The notes: generated from the sequence alone by a model not told the origin. Shown: positions 1 to 8,868, counted from the stretch's first letter. The stretch: DNA of 45,692 nt from Vibrio sp. 14G-20 (GCF_026241515.1 NZ_JAPHPW010000030.1:1-45692), one strand, 5' to 3'. Translations and numbers: made by a program.

Positions 1-5
1 AGCCT

Positions 6-43
6 ACTCTAAGCTTAATGGCTTGAGAGTGAGGCGGACCATA
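6..43 (+). repeat. Hairpin followed by GGCGGACCATA
   Basis: An imperfect hairpin (ACTCT-AAGC, loop TTAATG, GCTT-g-AGAGT, positions 6-30) is followed two bases later by GGCGGACCATA (33-43). The same 11-mer occurs in the opposite orientation at 45648-45658, again next to a hairpin. I found no other copy in the window. Its function is unknown. Confidence 0.45.
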
Positions 44-48
44 TAATT

Positions 49-78
49 AAGCCCCCAACACTTATGTGCTGGGGGCTT
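49..78. terminator. Hairpin terminator downstream of the chemoreceptor gene
   Basis: AAGCCCCCA (49-57) pairs with TGGGGGCTT (70-78), with extra CAC/GTG pairing inside. A T-rich run follows on the plus strand and a weaker AT-rich run on the minus strand. It lies about 70 bases past the stop of the minus-strand chemoreceptor gene and could end transcription from both sides. Confidence 0.75.
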
Positions 79-149
79 TCTTATTACGTAAACCGTGTTC
101 GCTCTGTTTTAAATAAATGAGGCTCGATATAACAGATACTTAAAGTCAG

Positions 150-2093
150 CTAGGTTCTAAATCGGTTCACTTGGCTCTCTAGGTGATGAGCAACCTCGGT
201 TAAGTCACTCGCTGCGCCAGAAATACTGCTTACAGACTCTTGGTTACTTTGTGCGATGGTGTTTGCACCTTGCGCATTTTCACCCAGCGATTTAGTCAAG
301 TAATCCTGTTCATCAACCGATACAGCGATCTGGCTGTTGGCCTGATTCAAATCTTGGATGTGTTGGTTAATCACATGCAGGTTCTGAGAGGCTTGTTGTG
401 CCTGAGTTGAAGCATCTGAAACCGTGCTGTGGCTCTCTTTGATCGACTCTAACGCATCTTTAGCACCACGCTGTAGCGATGTGATGAGTTCATCAATTTG
501 GCTAGCAGAATCTTGAGTACGCTTAGCTAGCGTTCTCACTTCATCGGCTACTACTGCAAATCCACGGCCTTGTTCACCCGCTCGTGCGGCTTCAATGGCA
601 GCGTTCAATGCTAATAGGTTAGTCTGTTCAGAAACGCCTTTAATCACTTCAAGAATAGCACCAATGTTCATCGACTCTTTATGTAGGTCAGTCACTTTCT
701 GGCTACTCACCTGCATGCTTTCATCGGCGCTGCCAATCTCATGCAGTGTTTTATCTACTTCTTTCAGACCCATCGCCACATTCTCAGTTGCTTGGTTTGC
801 AACCTGAGACGCGTGGTTAGCACTTGCAGCAATTTCTGATGTGCTGGAAGCCAATTGATCAACGGCAGAAGAGATATTGATCATCTCATTGTTCAACTGT
901 GTTGCGTTGGTCGAGCTGTTATTGGTCACTTGATTCAGCGACTCCGACATCTCACCAATACGCACACTAGATCGGTTCACTTCGCCAACGATATCGCGTA
1001 GAGATTCAATGGTAATCTCCATGTTGGTCAGCAGTTCGCCGATCTCATTTTTGCTCTCTATGTTTACCTCAACATTCAGATTGCCTTGAGAAAGTTCGTT
1101 GGTGATCTGCTTAACCTGTGCAAGCCCTTTAGTAATTGAACGAGTAACCAAAACGGCGCTTGTCATACCAATGATCAAAGCCACACCCGTTAGCAAGAAG
1201 ATGATTTGAATCGAACGTTTTTCACTGGCTTGCAGTTCAGGCGTCAATGCTTGTTTCTGTTGCTCTAGAATGCTTTGAGCATCCGCGACTGCAATCGCTA
1301 AACTGTCACCAATAGAGGCGAGGGTAGCGGTTCTTTGAGTGTTCTCAATCATCTGTTGATGAACTTGCTCAAAACCTTTCGCGTACGCTTCGCGTTGGTT
1401 TGAGAAGTCTTCAATCAGTTCACTTTGATAAGGAGATGATTTAAGAGATTCAATATCACCCTCGATACCTGGCAGAGCATATTCAAAAATGTCTTTACCG
1501 GCTTCATAGGTTTTGAGGTCGTTGTTGTTTGAGTAACTCAGCACAGTGATCTTGGCGGCGAGGAAGTTCTCCATCAACATGCCAGCGTACAAGCTCGCGT
1601 TTGGATCGTTGTTGTTGTAAGACTCATACAACAAGCTCTGCGCGGCCTTTAGTGCGTTAGTTTCGCGTGTGACCATTTCCACGTTAACTAACTGGTCAAT
1701 GAGCAGTTGGCTCTGTTTCATTGAACCATAAGCCGCATCAAACGCCGCAACGCTGTCTTGCACTAATTGCAGGCTCGACAAGCTGTCTGTATTGGTGGTG
1801 GTTTGGATTAAGTTGTTCAGCAGTTCATCAATCGCGAGTTTGCTCGATTGATAATTCGCTTTATATTGATCATCCAATGACTCTAAGTAACGTTCAGAAG
1901 CTAAACGCATCTGAAGAAAGTGCACTTGAATGTTGCCTGACAATGTCGCCTTGTGGCTGAGTTCACTGTATTGGCTAAAGCCGTTCGACAAGGTTTGAAT
2001 ACCTTTGTAACTCACAAGGCCTGAAATGACGAAAAAGAGCAAGCAGATGGTATAACCCAGCTTGATCTTGAGCGCTATAGAAAGGTGGCGCAT
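150..2093 (-). CDS. Methyl-accepting chemotaxis protein (HAMP, large periplasmic sensor)
   Basis: This 647-residue transmembrane chemoreceptor signals to CheA/CheW. A first membrane segment lies near residues 11-30. A mostly helical periplasmic sensor follows to about residue 292; its length fits a helical-bimodular-type ligand domain, but that is inference. The second membrane segment is near 295-317 and HAMP near 318-370. The cytoplasmic signalling rod has the near-invariant tip with EQTNLLALNAAIEAARAGE and GRGFAVVADEVR near residues 490-525. The ATG is preceded by a TAGGGA-type ribosome site. The gene is monocistronic, with a hairpin terminator downstream. The protein ends NRFRT and has no CheR-tethering pentapeptide. 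The ligand cannot be told from sequence. Confidence 0.95.
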   Translation of the reverse strand: MRHLSIALKIKLGYTICLLFFVISGLVSYKGIQTLSNGFSQYSELSHKATLSGNIQVHFLQMRLASERYLESLDDQYKANYQSSKLAIDELLNNLIQTTTNTDSLSSLQLVQDSVAAFDAAYGSMKQSQLLIDQLVNVEMVTRETNALKAAQSLLYESYNNNDPNASLYAGMLMENFLAAKITVLSYSNNNDLKTYEAGKDIFEYALPGIEGDIESLKSSPYQSELIEDFSNQREAYAKGFEQVHQQMIENTQRTATLASIGDSLAIAVADAQSILEQQKQALTPELQASEKRSIQIIFLLTGVALIIGMTSAVLVTRSITKGLAQVKQITNELSQGNLNVEVNIESKNEIGELLTNMEITIESLRDIVGEVNRSSVRIGEMSESLNQVTNNSSTNATQLNNEMINISSAVDQLASSTSEIAASANHASQVANQATENVAMGLKEVDKTLHEIGSADESMQVSSQKVTDLHKESMNIGAILEVIKGVSEQTNLLALNAAIEAARAGEQGRGFAVVADEVRTLAKRTQDSASQIDELITSLQRGAKDALESIKESHSTVSDASTQAQQASQNLHVINQHIQDLNQANSQIAVSVDEQDYLTKSLGENAQGANTIAQSNQESVSSISGAASDLTEVAHHLESQVNRFRT

Positions 2094-2353
2094 AACTATC
2101 CCTATATTTACCTGATTCCTTCATAGGGGAGTATTTCATAAAACAGCATTCTGGGCATGCTAAAGCGAACAGTTTGTGTAATAAGTAACGCTTTTGTTAA
2201 AAAGTTCAGGTTTTTCGATATGCTTTCAACGAGTTGCGTATTTGAATTCCCCGCCTAACTTAAGGAACTAAGTGCTAACTTCCATGCATAGGATGTGATT
2301 TGTCGGTAAAATGGCAGAAAACCAATTTTAGAAATCGACTTCAAAGGTACGCG

Positions 2354-2971
2354 ATGAACCCTTATAAACTTTATCTGGTGACTGACGATCAACAAGACCT
2401 AGAAACGCTTAAGTTCGTGGTTGAACAAGCGGTTGCTGGTGGCGTTACTATGGTTCAAGTAAGAGAAAAGCATGGGGACGTAAGAGCGTTCATTGAGCGC
2501 GCAAAAGCCGTTAAATCGATTTTAGCTGGAACGGGTGTGCCCTTGATCATTAATGATCGTGTTGATGTGGCATTGGCCGTTGATGCCGATGGTTTGCACT
2601 TGGGGCAATCGGATATGCCTGCCGCGTTAGCACGTAAGCTAATTGGCGCGGATAAGATTCTTGGGTTATCGATTGAGACTGAGCAACAGTTAAAAGAAGC
2701 CGATAGCTTGCCGATTGATTACATTGGCCTTAGCGCGCTGTTTGCTACGGCAACCAAGACAAACCTAAAGAAACACTGGGGTTACGAAGGCATTCAAATG
2801 GCGTTAGAAACGACCAAACTACCGATTGTTGGGATTGGCGGTATTAACGAATCGAACATCCCTCAGCTGACTGAAACGGGCATTCATGGTTTAGCATTGG
2901 TATCAGCGATATGTCACGCAGAAGATCCGAAACAAGCGACGCAGGATTTGCTGTCCCTAATGGGAGAGTGA
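2354..2971 (+). CDS. thiE: Thiamine-phosphate synthase ThiE
   Basis: ThiE joins the thiazole phosphate and hydroxymethylpyrimidine diphosphate to make thiamine phosphate in the cytoplasm. The 205-residue product has the ThiE TIM-barrel landmarks in order: KLYLVTDD at the start, VQVREK, INDRVDVALAVDADGLHLGQ (pyrimidine and diphosphate site) and the phosphate-binding IVGIGGI near the C terminus. The reading frame stays open upstream to a TTG at 2300, but the ATG at 2354 has AAGGT seven bases before it and starts right at the conserved MNPYKLYLV, so I use it. It stands alone, away from other thi genes, and I see no TPP riboswitch upstream. The motif usually written GPIF.T.TK is GLSALFATATKT here, a mild divergence. 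Confidence 0.92.
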   Translation: MNPYKLYLVTDDQQDLETLKFVVEQAVAGGVTMVQVREKHGDVRAFIERAKAVKSILAGTGVPLIINDRVDVALAVDADGLHLGQSDMPAALARKLIGADKILGLSIETEQQLKEADSLPIDYIGLSALFATATKTNLKKHWGYEGIQMALETTKLPIVGIGGINESNIPQLTETGIHGLALVSAICHAEDPKQATQDLLSLMGE

Positions 2972-2982
2972 AGGGGTAATAG

Positions 2983-3020
2983 ACTAGAAAACAAATGAGA
3001 CTTGTCATTTGTTTTCTAGT
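2983..3020. terminator. Perfect 16-bp inverted repeat after thiE
   Basis: ACTAGAAAACAAATGA (2983-2998), a six-base loop GACTTG, then the exact reverse complement (3005-3020). It sits between the convergent thiE and the 3072-3449 gene. It is AT-rich and lacks a long T run, so it may act as a transcript-stabilising 3' hairpin as well as a terminator. A second hairpin, GAGCGC-attaaa-GCGCTC, follows at 3023-3040. Confidence 0.65.
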
Positions 3021-3071
3021 TAGAGCGCATTAAAGCGCTCGATGCAGTAGCCAGTAAATGTGTGTTTTAAC

Positions 3072-3449
3072 TTACTGAATACACAAAGCAACGGTGCCGA
3101 TGATCATAAGAACGATCGCAGCGTACCAGCCGTATTGCGCAGTTTTATCAGCAACGAAAATCCTAATGTAGTTGATCTCTTCGTGCGCCATTGCGATGAA
3201 GTCGGTGTAGTTAATCGATAACTCACGGCTTGCGTCTTTCAGGTCTTGCTGAAGCTTGTTGAAAGACTCATCGATGAAGCCTTTTGTTTCCGAAGCAGAC
3301 GGAGTAGCAGTTAACGCTAGGCTATTCCAAACAGCCATGCGCGATTCATATTCGCTTTCACTGACACAATTAAGTACGCGTAAATCATACTCTCGTTTGT
3401 TACGCTCTTTACCCATTTTCTCAGGGCAAATATTTCTTAAAACGTTCAC
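3072..3449 (-). CDS. Hypothetical protein with C-terminal membrane anchor
   Basis: I do not recognise this family. The 125-residue product has a polar N-terminal part rich in charged residues, a likely helical middle section and one hydrophobic segment at the very C terminus (about residues 104-123, starting YGWYAAIVLM), which suggests a tail-anchored inner-membrane protein. The start shown is a GTG with GGA about ten bases upstream. An ATG at 3416 giving MGKERNK would shorten it by 11 residues and has a weaker ribosome site. It converges on thiE, separated by two hairpins. The long gap upstream (3450-3798) presumably holds its promoter. No function is suggested. Confidence 0.6.
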   Translation of the reverse strand: MNVLRNICPEKMGKERNKREYDLRVLNCVSESEYESRMAVWNSLALTATPSASETKGFIDESFNKLQQDLKDASRELSINYTDFIAMAHEEINYIRIFVADKTAQYGWYAAIVLMIIGTVALCIQ

Positions 3450-3798
3450 GACAAATTTTCCAAAAGGTTCATTTAGATATAGAAAAGCACTAAAAGAGCG
3501 CTCATAAACTGGGGTGAATTAAATTCAAAAAGTGATCTATTTGAAGCTGTCATAAGTGGCTGCGATACAAAACACTCATGTGGGAGATTTGAAGTTAGGT
3601 CAGTGGTGTTAAAGAGCGATTTGGGTCTGTCTATATTCGTTTGAAAAGATAAACCCGTTGGGATCGCAGTGTAGTTAGGTCACTTTGGGACATCAACTAG
3701 GGTGTTTTGTCCAGACGACAAAGATATTTATCGGTGAAGCGTGTAGAAATGCGGTAGCACGGAGAAACGCACTACCGATATTGCAATGTAGTGTTGAG
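3450..3798. other. Non-coding gap between hypothetical gene and LysR gene
   Basis: No convincing gene lies in these 349 bases. They hold an 8-base palindrome GAGCGCTC (3496-3503), a 22-base segment starting TTAGGTCACTTT (3675-3696) that recurs with three mismatches at 21335-21356, and a weak hairpin CGGTAG/CTACCG (3752-3777) just after the LysR stop codon that may be its terminator but has no clear T run. Confidence 0.5.
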
Positions 3799-4701
3799 CT
3801 AGTTTGCTTGCCATTGATTGTATTGCAGTGAGTATCCTTCTAATTTCTCAATCAAACTGGTTAGCACAGGTCCATTGATGTGGCTTCGTGATACCAAACA
3901 ACCGACAGGAGTTATCCAGCCGCCATGCTCGTGTGCCACTGGCAGAGCAACCAAGTCACCTTTCTGAATGCCTTCCATCACCATCATTTCAGGCACATTT
4001 GCCCAGCCAACATTTTGTTCGACCAATTCGATGATGGTTTTATGATTATTCGCATACCAAAGCATTGAGCTAATTCCATAGGTGAACCACAGCTCACGTT
4101 GCTTTGAGCTACGATGCACGCATTGGCGGTAACGTTTTAAATCGGAGTCTTGCACCACAGGCATTTGGCTGAGCTCGTGTGTGGCGGAACTGACAGTGAG
4201 AAAACGTGCTTGGCCAAGTAAGAAAAAGTTCATATCTACCTTAAGTTCACCATCGGCATATATGATGCCTATTTGTGCTTTTCCGCGTCTTACTAAGTCT
4301 TCCACATCGAAGGTAGAGGTCGTAATAATATCGAAGTGTGTAATTGGGAATTGATCGGCTAGCGAGCTGATTATCTTGATGAAGTTCTTATCAATGATGC
4401 TCTCATCCACAGCAATGATCAGTTCGTGCTCATCTTCTTGTGTCAGCGATTCTACTTTCTGATCGAAGTACTTTTGTTGGTCGAGAATCGACTTGGCGAC
4501 AGGTAATAACGCTTTACCTGTGTTGGTCAAAACGGGGATGTTTTTCTCTCGGTTAAACAACTCTTGGTCGATGGCAATTTCCAGGTTAGCGATCGACTGG
4601 CTGACACCGGATTGAGCGCGTTTCAGCTTGCGTGCCGCAGCCGAAAAAGAGCCACTTTCACACACAGTGACGAAGACTTTTAGTTGCTCAAAACTGTACA
4701 T
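3799..4701 (-). CDS. LysR-family regulator, likely controlling the divergent PACE efflux gene
   Basis: This is a 300-residue LysR-type DNA-binding regulator. The N-terminal winged helix-turn-helix is typical (FEQLKVFVTVCESGSFSAAA, then AQSGVSQSIANLE) and is followed by an effector-binding domain of normal length. The ATG has GAGAGATAAC just upstream. It is divergent from a PACE-family efflux protein gene, with a 139-base shared promoter region containing an ATCAC-N5-GTGAT LysR box. In Acinetobacter the LysR-type AceR activates the PACE gene aceI in the same arrangement, so a similar activator role is likely here by inference. The inducing ligand is unknown. Confidence 0.9.
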   Translation of the reverse strand: MYSFEQLKVFVTVCESGSFSAAARKLKRAQSGVSQSIANLEIAIDQELFNREKNIPVLTNTGKALLPVAKSILDQQKYFDQKVESLTQEDEHELIIAVDESIIDKNFIKIISSLADQFPITHFDIITTSTFDVEDLVRRGKAQIGIIYADGELKVDMNFFLLGQARFLTVSSATHELSQMPVVQDSDLKRYRQCVHRSSKQRELWFTYGISSMLWYANNHKTIIELVEQNVGWANVPEMMVMEGIQKGDLVALPVAHEHGGWITPVGCLVSRSHINGPVLTSLIEKLEGYSLQYNQWQAN

Positions 4702-4746
4702 GTTATCTCTCGCTCAAAACCAAATTGGGGTGATAATGTTTAGGCT

Positions 4747-4761
4747 ATCACTATTCGTGAT
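4747..4761. promoter_or_regulatory. Candidate LysR operator (T-N11-A palindrome)
   Basis: ATCAC-TATTC-GTGAT is a perfect 5+5 inverted repeat with the T-N11-A spacing typical of LysR boxes. It lies between the divergent LysR and PACE genes, about 80 bases before the PACE start codon. A CATAAT -10-like hexamer at 4794-4799 lacks a good -35, which fits activator dependence. Confidence 0.6.
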
Positions 4762-4840
4762 GGCTGTTAACTTTCTCTTATTATTTCCGATGACATAATC
4801 CTAGCTAATCCAACACATACTAGATTATTTAGAGGAATGT

Positions 4841-5269
4841 ATGAGTACGTTAGAAAGAGTGTTCCACTCAGTATTATTCGAAGTTTTGGCCGTAACGCTT
4901 TCAATTATAGGCTTGGCGATATTTACCGATCACGATGTGAATGCCTTATCAGGAACCATGATAGTTGTCGCTACCATCGCGATGATGTGGAACTACTGTT
5001 TCAATCGCATTTTTGATCGCTACTTCACGGGTGAAAAATCCAAGCGTTCGCTGAAATTACGCATTTTTCACGTGGTGCTGTTCGAAGCTGGCCTGTTGAT
5101 AGCAACTATCCCGGTAATGGCTTACTTACTTAATGTAGGTATATGGCAGGCGTTCTTGATGGATATCGGCGTGACCATTTTTATTACCATTTACGCGTTT
5201 GTATTCAATCTGATTTACGACCATGTTCGAGCATTCTGGGTACGCAGAGCCGATCTGGCAGTCCAGTAA
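4841..5269 (+). CDS. PACE-family multidrug/biocide efflux protein (AceI-like)
   Basis: This small inner-membrane efflux protein of 142 residues is about the length of Acinetobacter AceI. It is built from two repeats of the bacterial transmembrane pair domain, giving four membrane helices. The repeat signatures are visible twice: RVFHSVLFE near residue 6 and RIFHVVLFE near residue 74, each with the conserved membrane-embedded glutamate, plus WNYCFNRIFDRY and FNLIYDHVRA at the ends of helices 2 and 4. Family members export chlorhexidine, acriflavine and short-chain diamines by proton antiport; the natural substrate here is unknown. The start has AGAGGAATGT upstream. It is a single-gene unit divergent from its likely LysR activator. 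Confidence 0.9.
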   Translation: MSTLERVFHSVLFEVLAVTLSIIGLAIFTDHDVNALSGTMIVVATIAMMWNYCFNRIFDRYFTGEKSKRSLKLRIFHVVLFEAGLLIATIPVMAYLLNVGIWQAFLMDIGVTIFITIYAFVFNLIYDHVRAFWVRRADLAVQ

Positions 5270-5430
5270 TCTACCAAATCAGTAAACGCTAGTTTGGCTA
5301 CTAACCGATTGTTTATACGTCATTTTGGCGGAGGTTTTCGGTTAGTAAGCCTAGGTCAATCGTCATTTATTCTGCTATCTTAAATAAGGTGATAACTTGA
5401 GTTCGTGAAAGAACAGATTAAGAGGAAAGG

Positions 5431-6438
5431 ATGCCTAATACCCCTCAAATGACGGTTGTAGACAAGAAAGAAGTCGAGCTTTTTGCTGAGCTTTTCAAAA
5501 ATATCGACGGTGAAATCTATACCTTGCTACGCAGTGCCAAAATTCCCAATGACATTCTCACCAGTAGCGACCATTACGAGTACCTCCCTGAGACCACCAT
5601 TAAAAATGTGGTCAATATTATGGGGGAGTCGGCGTCACGAGAAGAATTTGCACTGTTTATGTGGAGCTTCTGCAAACAAACCTATGTCCCTAGGTTCGTC
5701 GCTAAACTGAGCAATCAGGATTCGCTAAAAAGTACGCTCGACCAATTTTCCGAGCAATTAAAGCAAGTCTCGAATGGCGCGCACCTTTATACCAAGCAGT
5801 CTGGTGGCAAATGGTGGTTTGTTCGTGAGAAGCCTTTTACGAATGCGCCTTGGTTCAAATTTGCAGAACTGTTTTCGGTTATATTTATCAACGAGCTGCT
5901 TTCCGTATTGACGCAAGGCCGTTGGAAACCATCGGAAATCGGTATTCAAAGTGGCGACCTCGATTGCTTTCAATCTCTTCCGCAAATGGGCGGTGCTCAG
6001 TTTTACACGCACAGGCCTGTGACTGCGTTTGAAATACCTGAAGAGATCATGCTTGAGCCGATTGTGTTACCCAAAGCACCCCAAGAACTCGAACTCGCCA
6101 GCCCTTTACCTAGCTCATTTCTGAGCGCTTTTAAGCTAGTGATCAAGCCTTACCTAACCATGGGGAAATTGCCTATTAGCTTGGCATCTGAAATTCTGAA
6201 TATTCATGTCAGAACCATTCAACGCCGCTTGGAAAATGAAGGGGTGGTGTACAAAGCTTTGATAGAAGAGATGGTGTTGGAACAGGTTTTGGATTTGCTC
6301 AAACAACCGGATTTATCGATCACTCAAGTGGGTGCAAAGATGGGCTATTCTGATTCTTCTCATTTCACTCGTGCATTTAAACGACAGATGAACATGACGC
6401 CAAGGCAGTACCGAAAAGAACACAGCGAAAGCCAGTAA
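5431..6438 (+). CDS. AraC-family transcriptional regulator
   Basis: This 335-residue regulator has a long N-terminal sensing domain and a C-terminal AraC/XylS double helix-turn-helix (about residues 235-330). The C-terminal part contains the typical LPISLASEILNIHVRTIQRR and the second helix motif GYSDSSHFTRAFKRQ followed by TPRQYRKE. The start has AGGAAAGG just before the ATG. It lies directly upstream of, and on the same strand as, the exported amidohydrolase, DUF3299 and porin genes, which are its likely targets by position. It is clearly related to the second AraC regulator at 13306-14301 across the whole length, including the WKPSEIGIQ versus WQPTKIRLQ segment. The effector is unknown. 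Confidence 0.9.
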   Translation: MPNTPQMTVVDKKEVELFAELFKNIDGEIYTLLRSAKIPNDILTSSDHYEYLPETTIKNVVNIMGESASREEFALFMWSFCKQTYVPRFVAKLSNQDSLKSTLDQFSEQLKQVSNGAHLYTKQSGGKWWFVREKPFTNAPWFKFAELFSVIFINELLSVLTQGRWKPSEIGIQSGDLDCFQSLPQMGGAQFYTHRPVTAFEIPEEIMLEPIVLPKAPQELELASPLPSSFLSAFKLVIKPYLTMGKLPISLASEILNIHVRTIQRRLENEGVVYKALIEEMVLEQVLDLLKQPDLSITQVGAKMGYSDSSHFTRAFKRQMNMTPRQYRKEHSESQ

Positions 6439-6479
6439 GCAAAAACTGGAGTCTGCACGCAGAATTATTTATTGTCACC

Positions 6480-6491
6480 AAATGGCCATTT
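6480..6491. promoter_or_regulatory. Palindrome in the leader of the amidohydrolase gene
   Basis: AAATGGCCATTT is a perfect 12-base palindrome about 180 bases before the amidohydrolase start. It could be a regulator site. I cannot assign the protein that would bind it. Confidence 0.3.
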
Positions 6492-6671
6492 ATCAACCTT
6501 GAATACTGGCAATATCACTACTAAGTTATTGAATGTGGATAAGTTGTTTTTATTTTTTTAGCGAATGTCGCAAGCAATAAAAACACCTTTGAAACCTCAT
6601 GACACTCATTAGTAGTTACGGAATCGTTATGGGAAGTGGACGCCACTAACAAACGGAATCAAGGTGTAAAA

Positions 6672-8048
6672 ATGAAAAATGCAGGCTTAAAGCTCTCTGT
6701 TGTTGCTCTTTCGTGTTCATTTGCTCTTTCTGCAAATGCAGCATCAACGCTATTTACTAACGTCGATGTATTCAATGGTACGGAAAACAAATTGTACGAA
6801 GACCATCATGTATTAGTCGAAGACAATCTTATCAAACAAATCTCTGCGAGCCCGATCGAGGCTGGTGATGCTGTAGTGATCGATGGTGAAGGCAAAACGT
6901 TAATGCCTGGCTTAATCGATGGCCATGCCCATGTTATGATTAACTATAATTTTGGTGATATCGAAACCAATAAAGATCTCACTGACATCTCCATTCATGC
7001 AACGCAAGTGGCTAAGCGCTACCTAGATGATGGTTTTACAACCGTTCGTGATATGGGCGGACCTGCTTTCGGTTTAGCTCGCGAAATTGAGAGTGGCAAT
7101 GTTGTTGGCCCTCGAATTTATCCGTCTGGCGCATTCATCTCTCAAACATCAGGTCACGGTGATTTCCGTGATAGAAGTGATCCCGGTTTCACGCCTAATT
7201 CGGTAGGGGATATTTCTAATTTCGAAAGAATGGGCATTGGCGCTGTAGCCGATGGCGTGCCTGAAGTACTCAAAGCGACAAGACTGAACTTACGCAATGG
7301 TGCTACTCAGATAAAGATCATGGCCGGTGGTGGTGGTTCATCTCGATTTGACCCGATTGATACAACCCAATACTCGGTAGATGAAACTTGTGCCATCGTT
7401 GAGGCAGCAAAAGATTGGAACACTTATGTTGCTGCGCATACATTTAATGATCGCTCGGTAAATCGTCTGCTTGATTGTGGCGTAAAAACCTTTGAGCACG
7501 GATTCTTTATTAACGACGATACGATGAAGAGAATTGCAAAAGAGGGTGGATACGTTGTTCCACAGATGTGGGGTCTATCACCAGATCTAGCAAAGAATCC
7601 GCTTATGCCGGCAGAAAAACTTCCTATGGTTGCTCAGCTTCAAGAGCAGTACGGTGACTATGGTAAACGCCTACTTGAAAATAACGTGAAGGTTGTTTTT
7701 GCATCAGACTATGTAGGTGCAGACTCGGATGCCGAGCGAGCTCGCCGTTACGAAATCTACTGGAGAACACAAGCGTTTGGTAGCAACTTCGAAGTGCTGA
7801 AACAAATGACTTCTACAGCTGGTGAAATGTTAGCGATGTCAGGTCCTAGAGGCACAACTCAAGGCAAGTTAGGTGTTATCGAAAAGGGTGCTATTGCAGA
7901 TATTCTATTGGTAGATGGTAACCCACTGGAAGACATGAAGGTATTAGGTGCGACTGCCGAGTGGTTTGACGCTGACCCTGAATACAAGACAATCGACACA
8001 ATTAAATTGGTAATGAAAGATGGCGTTGTATACCGCGACGAAATGTAA
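6672..8048 (+). CDS. Exported metal-dependent amidohydrolase (imidazolonepropionase/Xaa-Pro dipeptidase-like)
   Basis: This 458-residue protein has a clear signal peptide ending around SFALSANA, so it acts in the periplasm or outside. It shows the amidohydrolase metal-binding set: HxH in DGHAHV (H85, H87), a candidate carboxylated lysine in IKIMAGGGG (K215), H256 in AAHTF, H276 in FEHGF, and the catalytic aspartate in ASDY (D346). This subgroup includes dipeptidases acting on Xaa-Pro or Xaa-Arg/Lys and imidazolonepropionase-like enzymes; the real substrate is not evident. The frame is open back to a GTG at 6636, but the ATG at 6672 has AAGGTG upstream and begins the signal peptide. It leads a same-strand group with DUF3299 and porin genes. 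Confidence 0.88.
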   Translation: MKNAGLKLSVVALSCSFALSANAASTLFTNVDVFNGTENKLYEDHHVLVEDNLIKQISASPIEAGDAVVIDGEGKTLMPGLIDGHAHVMINYNFGDIETNKDLTDISIHATQVAKRYLDDGFTTVRDMGGPAFGLAREIESGNVVGPRIYPSGAFISQTSGHGDFRDRSDPGFTPNSVGDISNFERMGIGAVADGVPEVLKATRLNLRNGATQIKIMAGGGGSSRFDPIDTTQYSVDETCAIVEAAKDWNTYVAAHTFNDRSVNRLLDCGVKTFEHGFFINDDTMKRIAKEGGYVVPQMWGLSPDLAKNPLMPAEKLPMVAQLQEQYGDYGKRLLENNVKVVFASDYVGADSDAERARRYEIYWRTQAFGSNFEVLKQMTSTAGEMLAMSGPRGTTQGKLGVIEKGAIADILLVDGNPLEDMKVLGATAEWFDADPEYKTIDTIKLVMKDGVVYRDEM

Positions 8049-8134
8049 TCTTTGGTTTGATGTTTAATAGTTAGGTAGGGGAGTTCCTCCTCTGCCTAAC
8101 TTAGTTTTACGATGTTTTTGTGAGGTAAAGTTTC

Positions 8135-8800
8135 ATGGTTATTTTGAAGCCAATTTGTTCGCTGTTTGTATTGTGCTGTTTGTCGTTTTCATCACTAGCT
8201 AACGAAGTGAAGGTTACATACTGGGACGAGTTAGTTCCAAGCATGGAGTTGATCGAAGACCCATTTCAAAAGCTTGATCGAAATCAGATGTTCGATATGG
8301 CGACAATTGCTCGCTTTAAAGACGCGCAAAGTGAAGACGGTTTTGTCGCAAGTGACGAAGCAAAACAGGAAATAGTGGAAGTAACAGAAAGGCTCAAAAA
8401 GCAGAGCGTCGATGTTGAAGCGCTGTTTGTTGCTCGTGAGCAGATTATGAAGCAACGAGAAGCGTTAGGTTCTAAACCAAATAATGAGGTTGTAGGCAGT
8501 AAGCATCGAATCCCCGGCTATATCACTCCGATTGAAATGGATGGCACCAAGGTGACTAAGTTCTTCTTAGTGCCTTCCGCTGGAGCCTGTATCCACACAC
8601 CACCTCCTCCTGCGAATCAACTGGTTCTGATAGATTACCCGCAAGGCATTGAATTAGTGAGCTTAATGACGCCGGTTTGGGTTGAAGGTGAGTTAACTGG
8701 GCATCAGTCGAAAGAAAATGTGAATTACTCTGACGGCGTAGCAAACGTGCAGTCGGTATATGCGATGAAAGCGGACGGTATCGAACAATATCAGCCTTAA
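8135..8800 (+). CDS. Periplasmic DUF3299 protein
   Basis: This 221-residue protein has an N-terminal signal peptide ending around FSSLA. The C-terminal half carries the DUF3299 signature: RIPGYITPIEMDG, then KFFLVPSAGACIHTPPPP, with a conserved cysteine and histidine in the GACIH motif that could bind a metal. The N-terminal half is charged and probably helical. The start has GAGGTAAAG upstream. It lies 86 bases after the amidohydrolase and 125 bases before the porin gene on the same strand. DUF3299 proteins are often found beside FtsX-like ABC export systems, but no such genes are present here, so the context is unusual. The molecular function is not known. Confidence 0.85.
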   Translation: MVILKPICSLFVLCCLSFSSLANEVKVTYWDELVPSMELIEDPFQKLDRNQMFDMATIARFKDAQSEDGFVASDEAKQEIVEVTERLKKQSVDVEALFVAREQIMKQREALGSKPNNEVVGSKHRIPGYITPIEMDGTKVTKFFLVPSAGACIHTPPPPANQLVLIDYPQGIELVSLMTPVWVEGELTGHQSKENVNYSDGVANVQSVYAMKADGIEQYQP

Positions 8801-8853
8801 CGAGTGTATTTAGTGGGCTCCAATATATTGTAGGAAGTATTTAAATAGCTCCG

Positions 8854-8868
8854 TGTCATCAAATGACA
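8854..8868. promoter_or_regulatory. Palindromic site upstream of the porin gene
   Basis: TGTCAT-CAA-ATGACA is a perfect 6+6 inverted repeat ending about 57 bases before the porin start codon. The position is right for a regulator site in a separate porin promoter. The binding protein is unknown. Confidence 0.45.

Noticed and set aside
2094..2353. Possible TPP riboswitch before thiE
   Set aside because: I looked for the conserved CTGAGA and ACCTGATCTGG-type core and did not find it.
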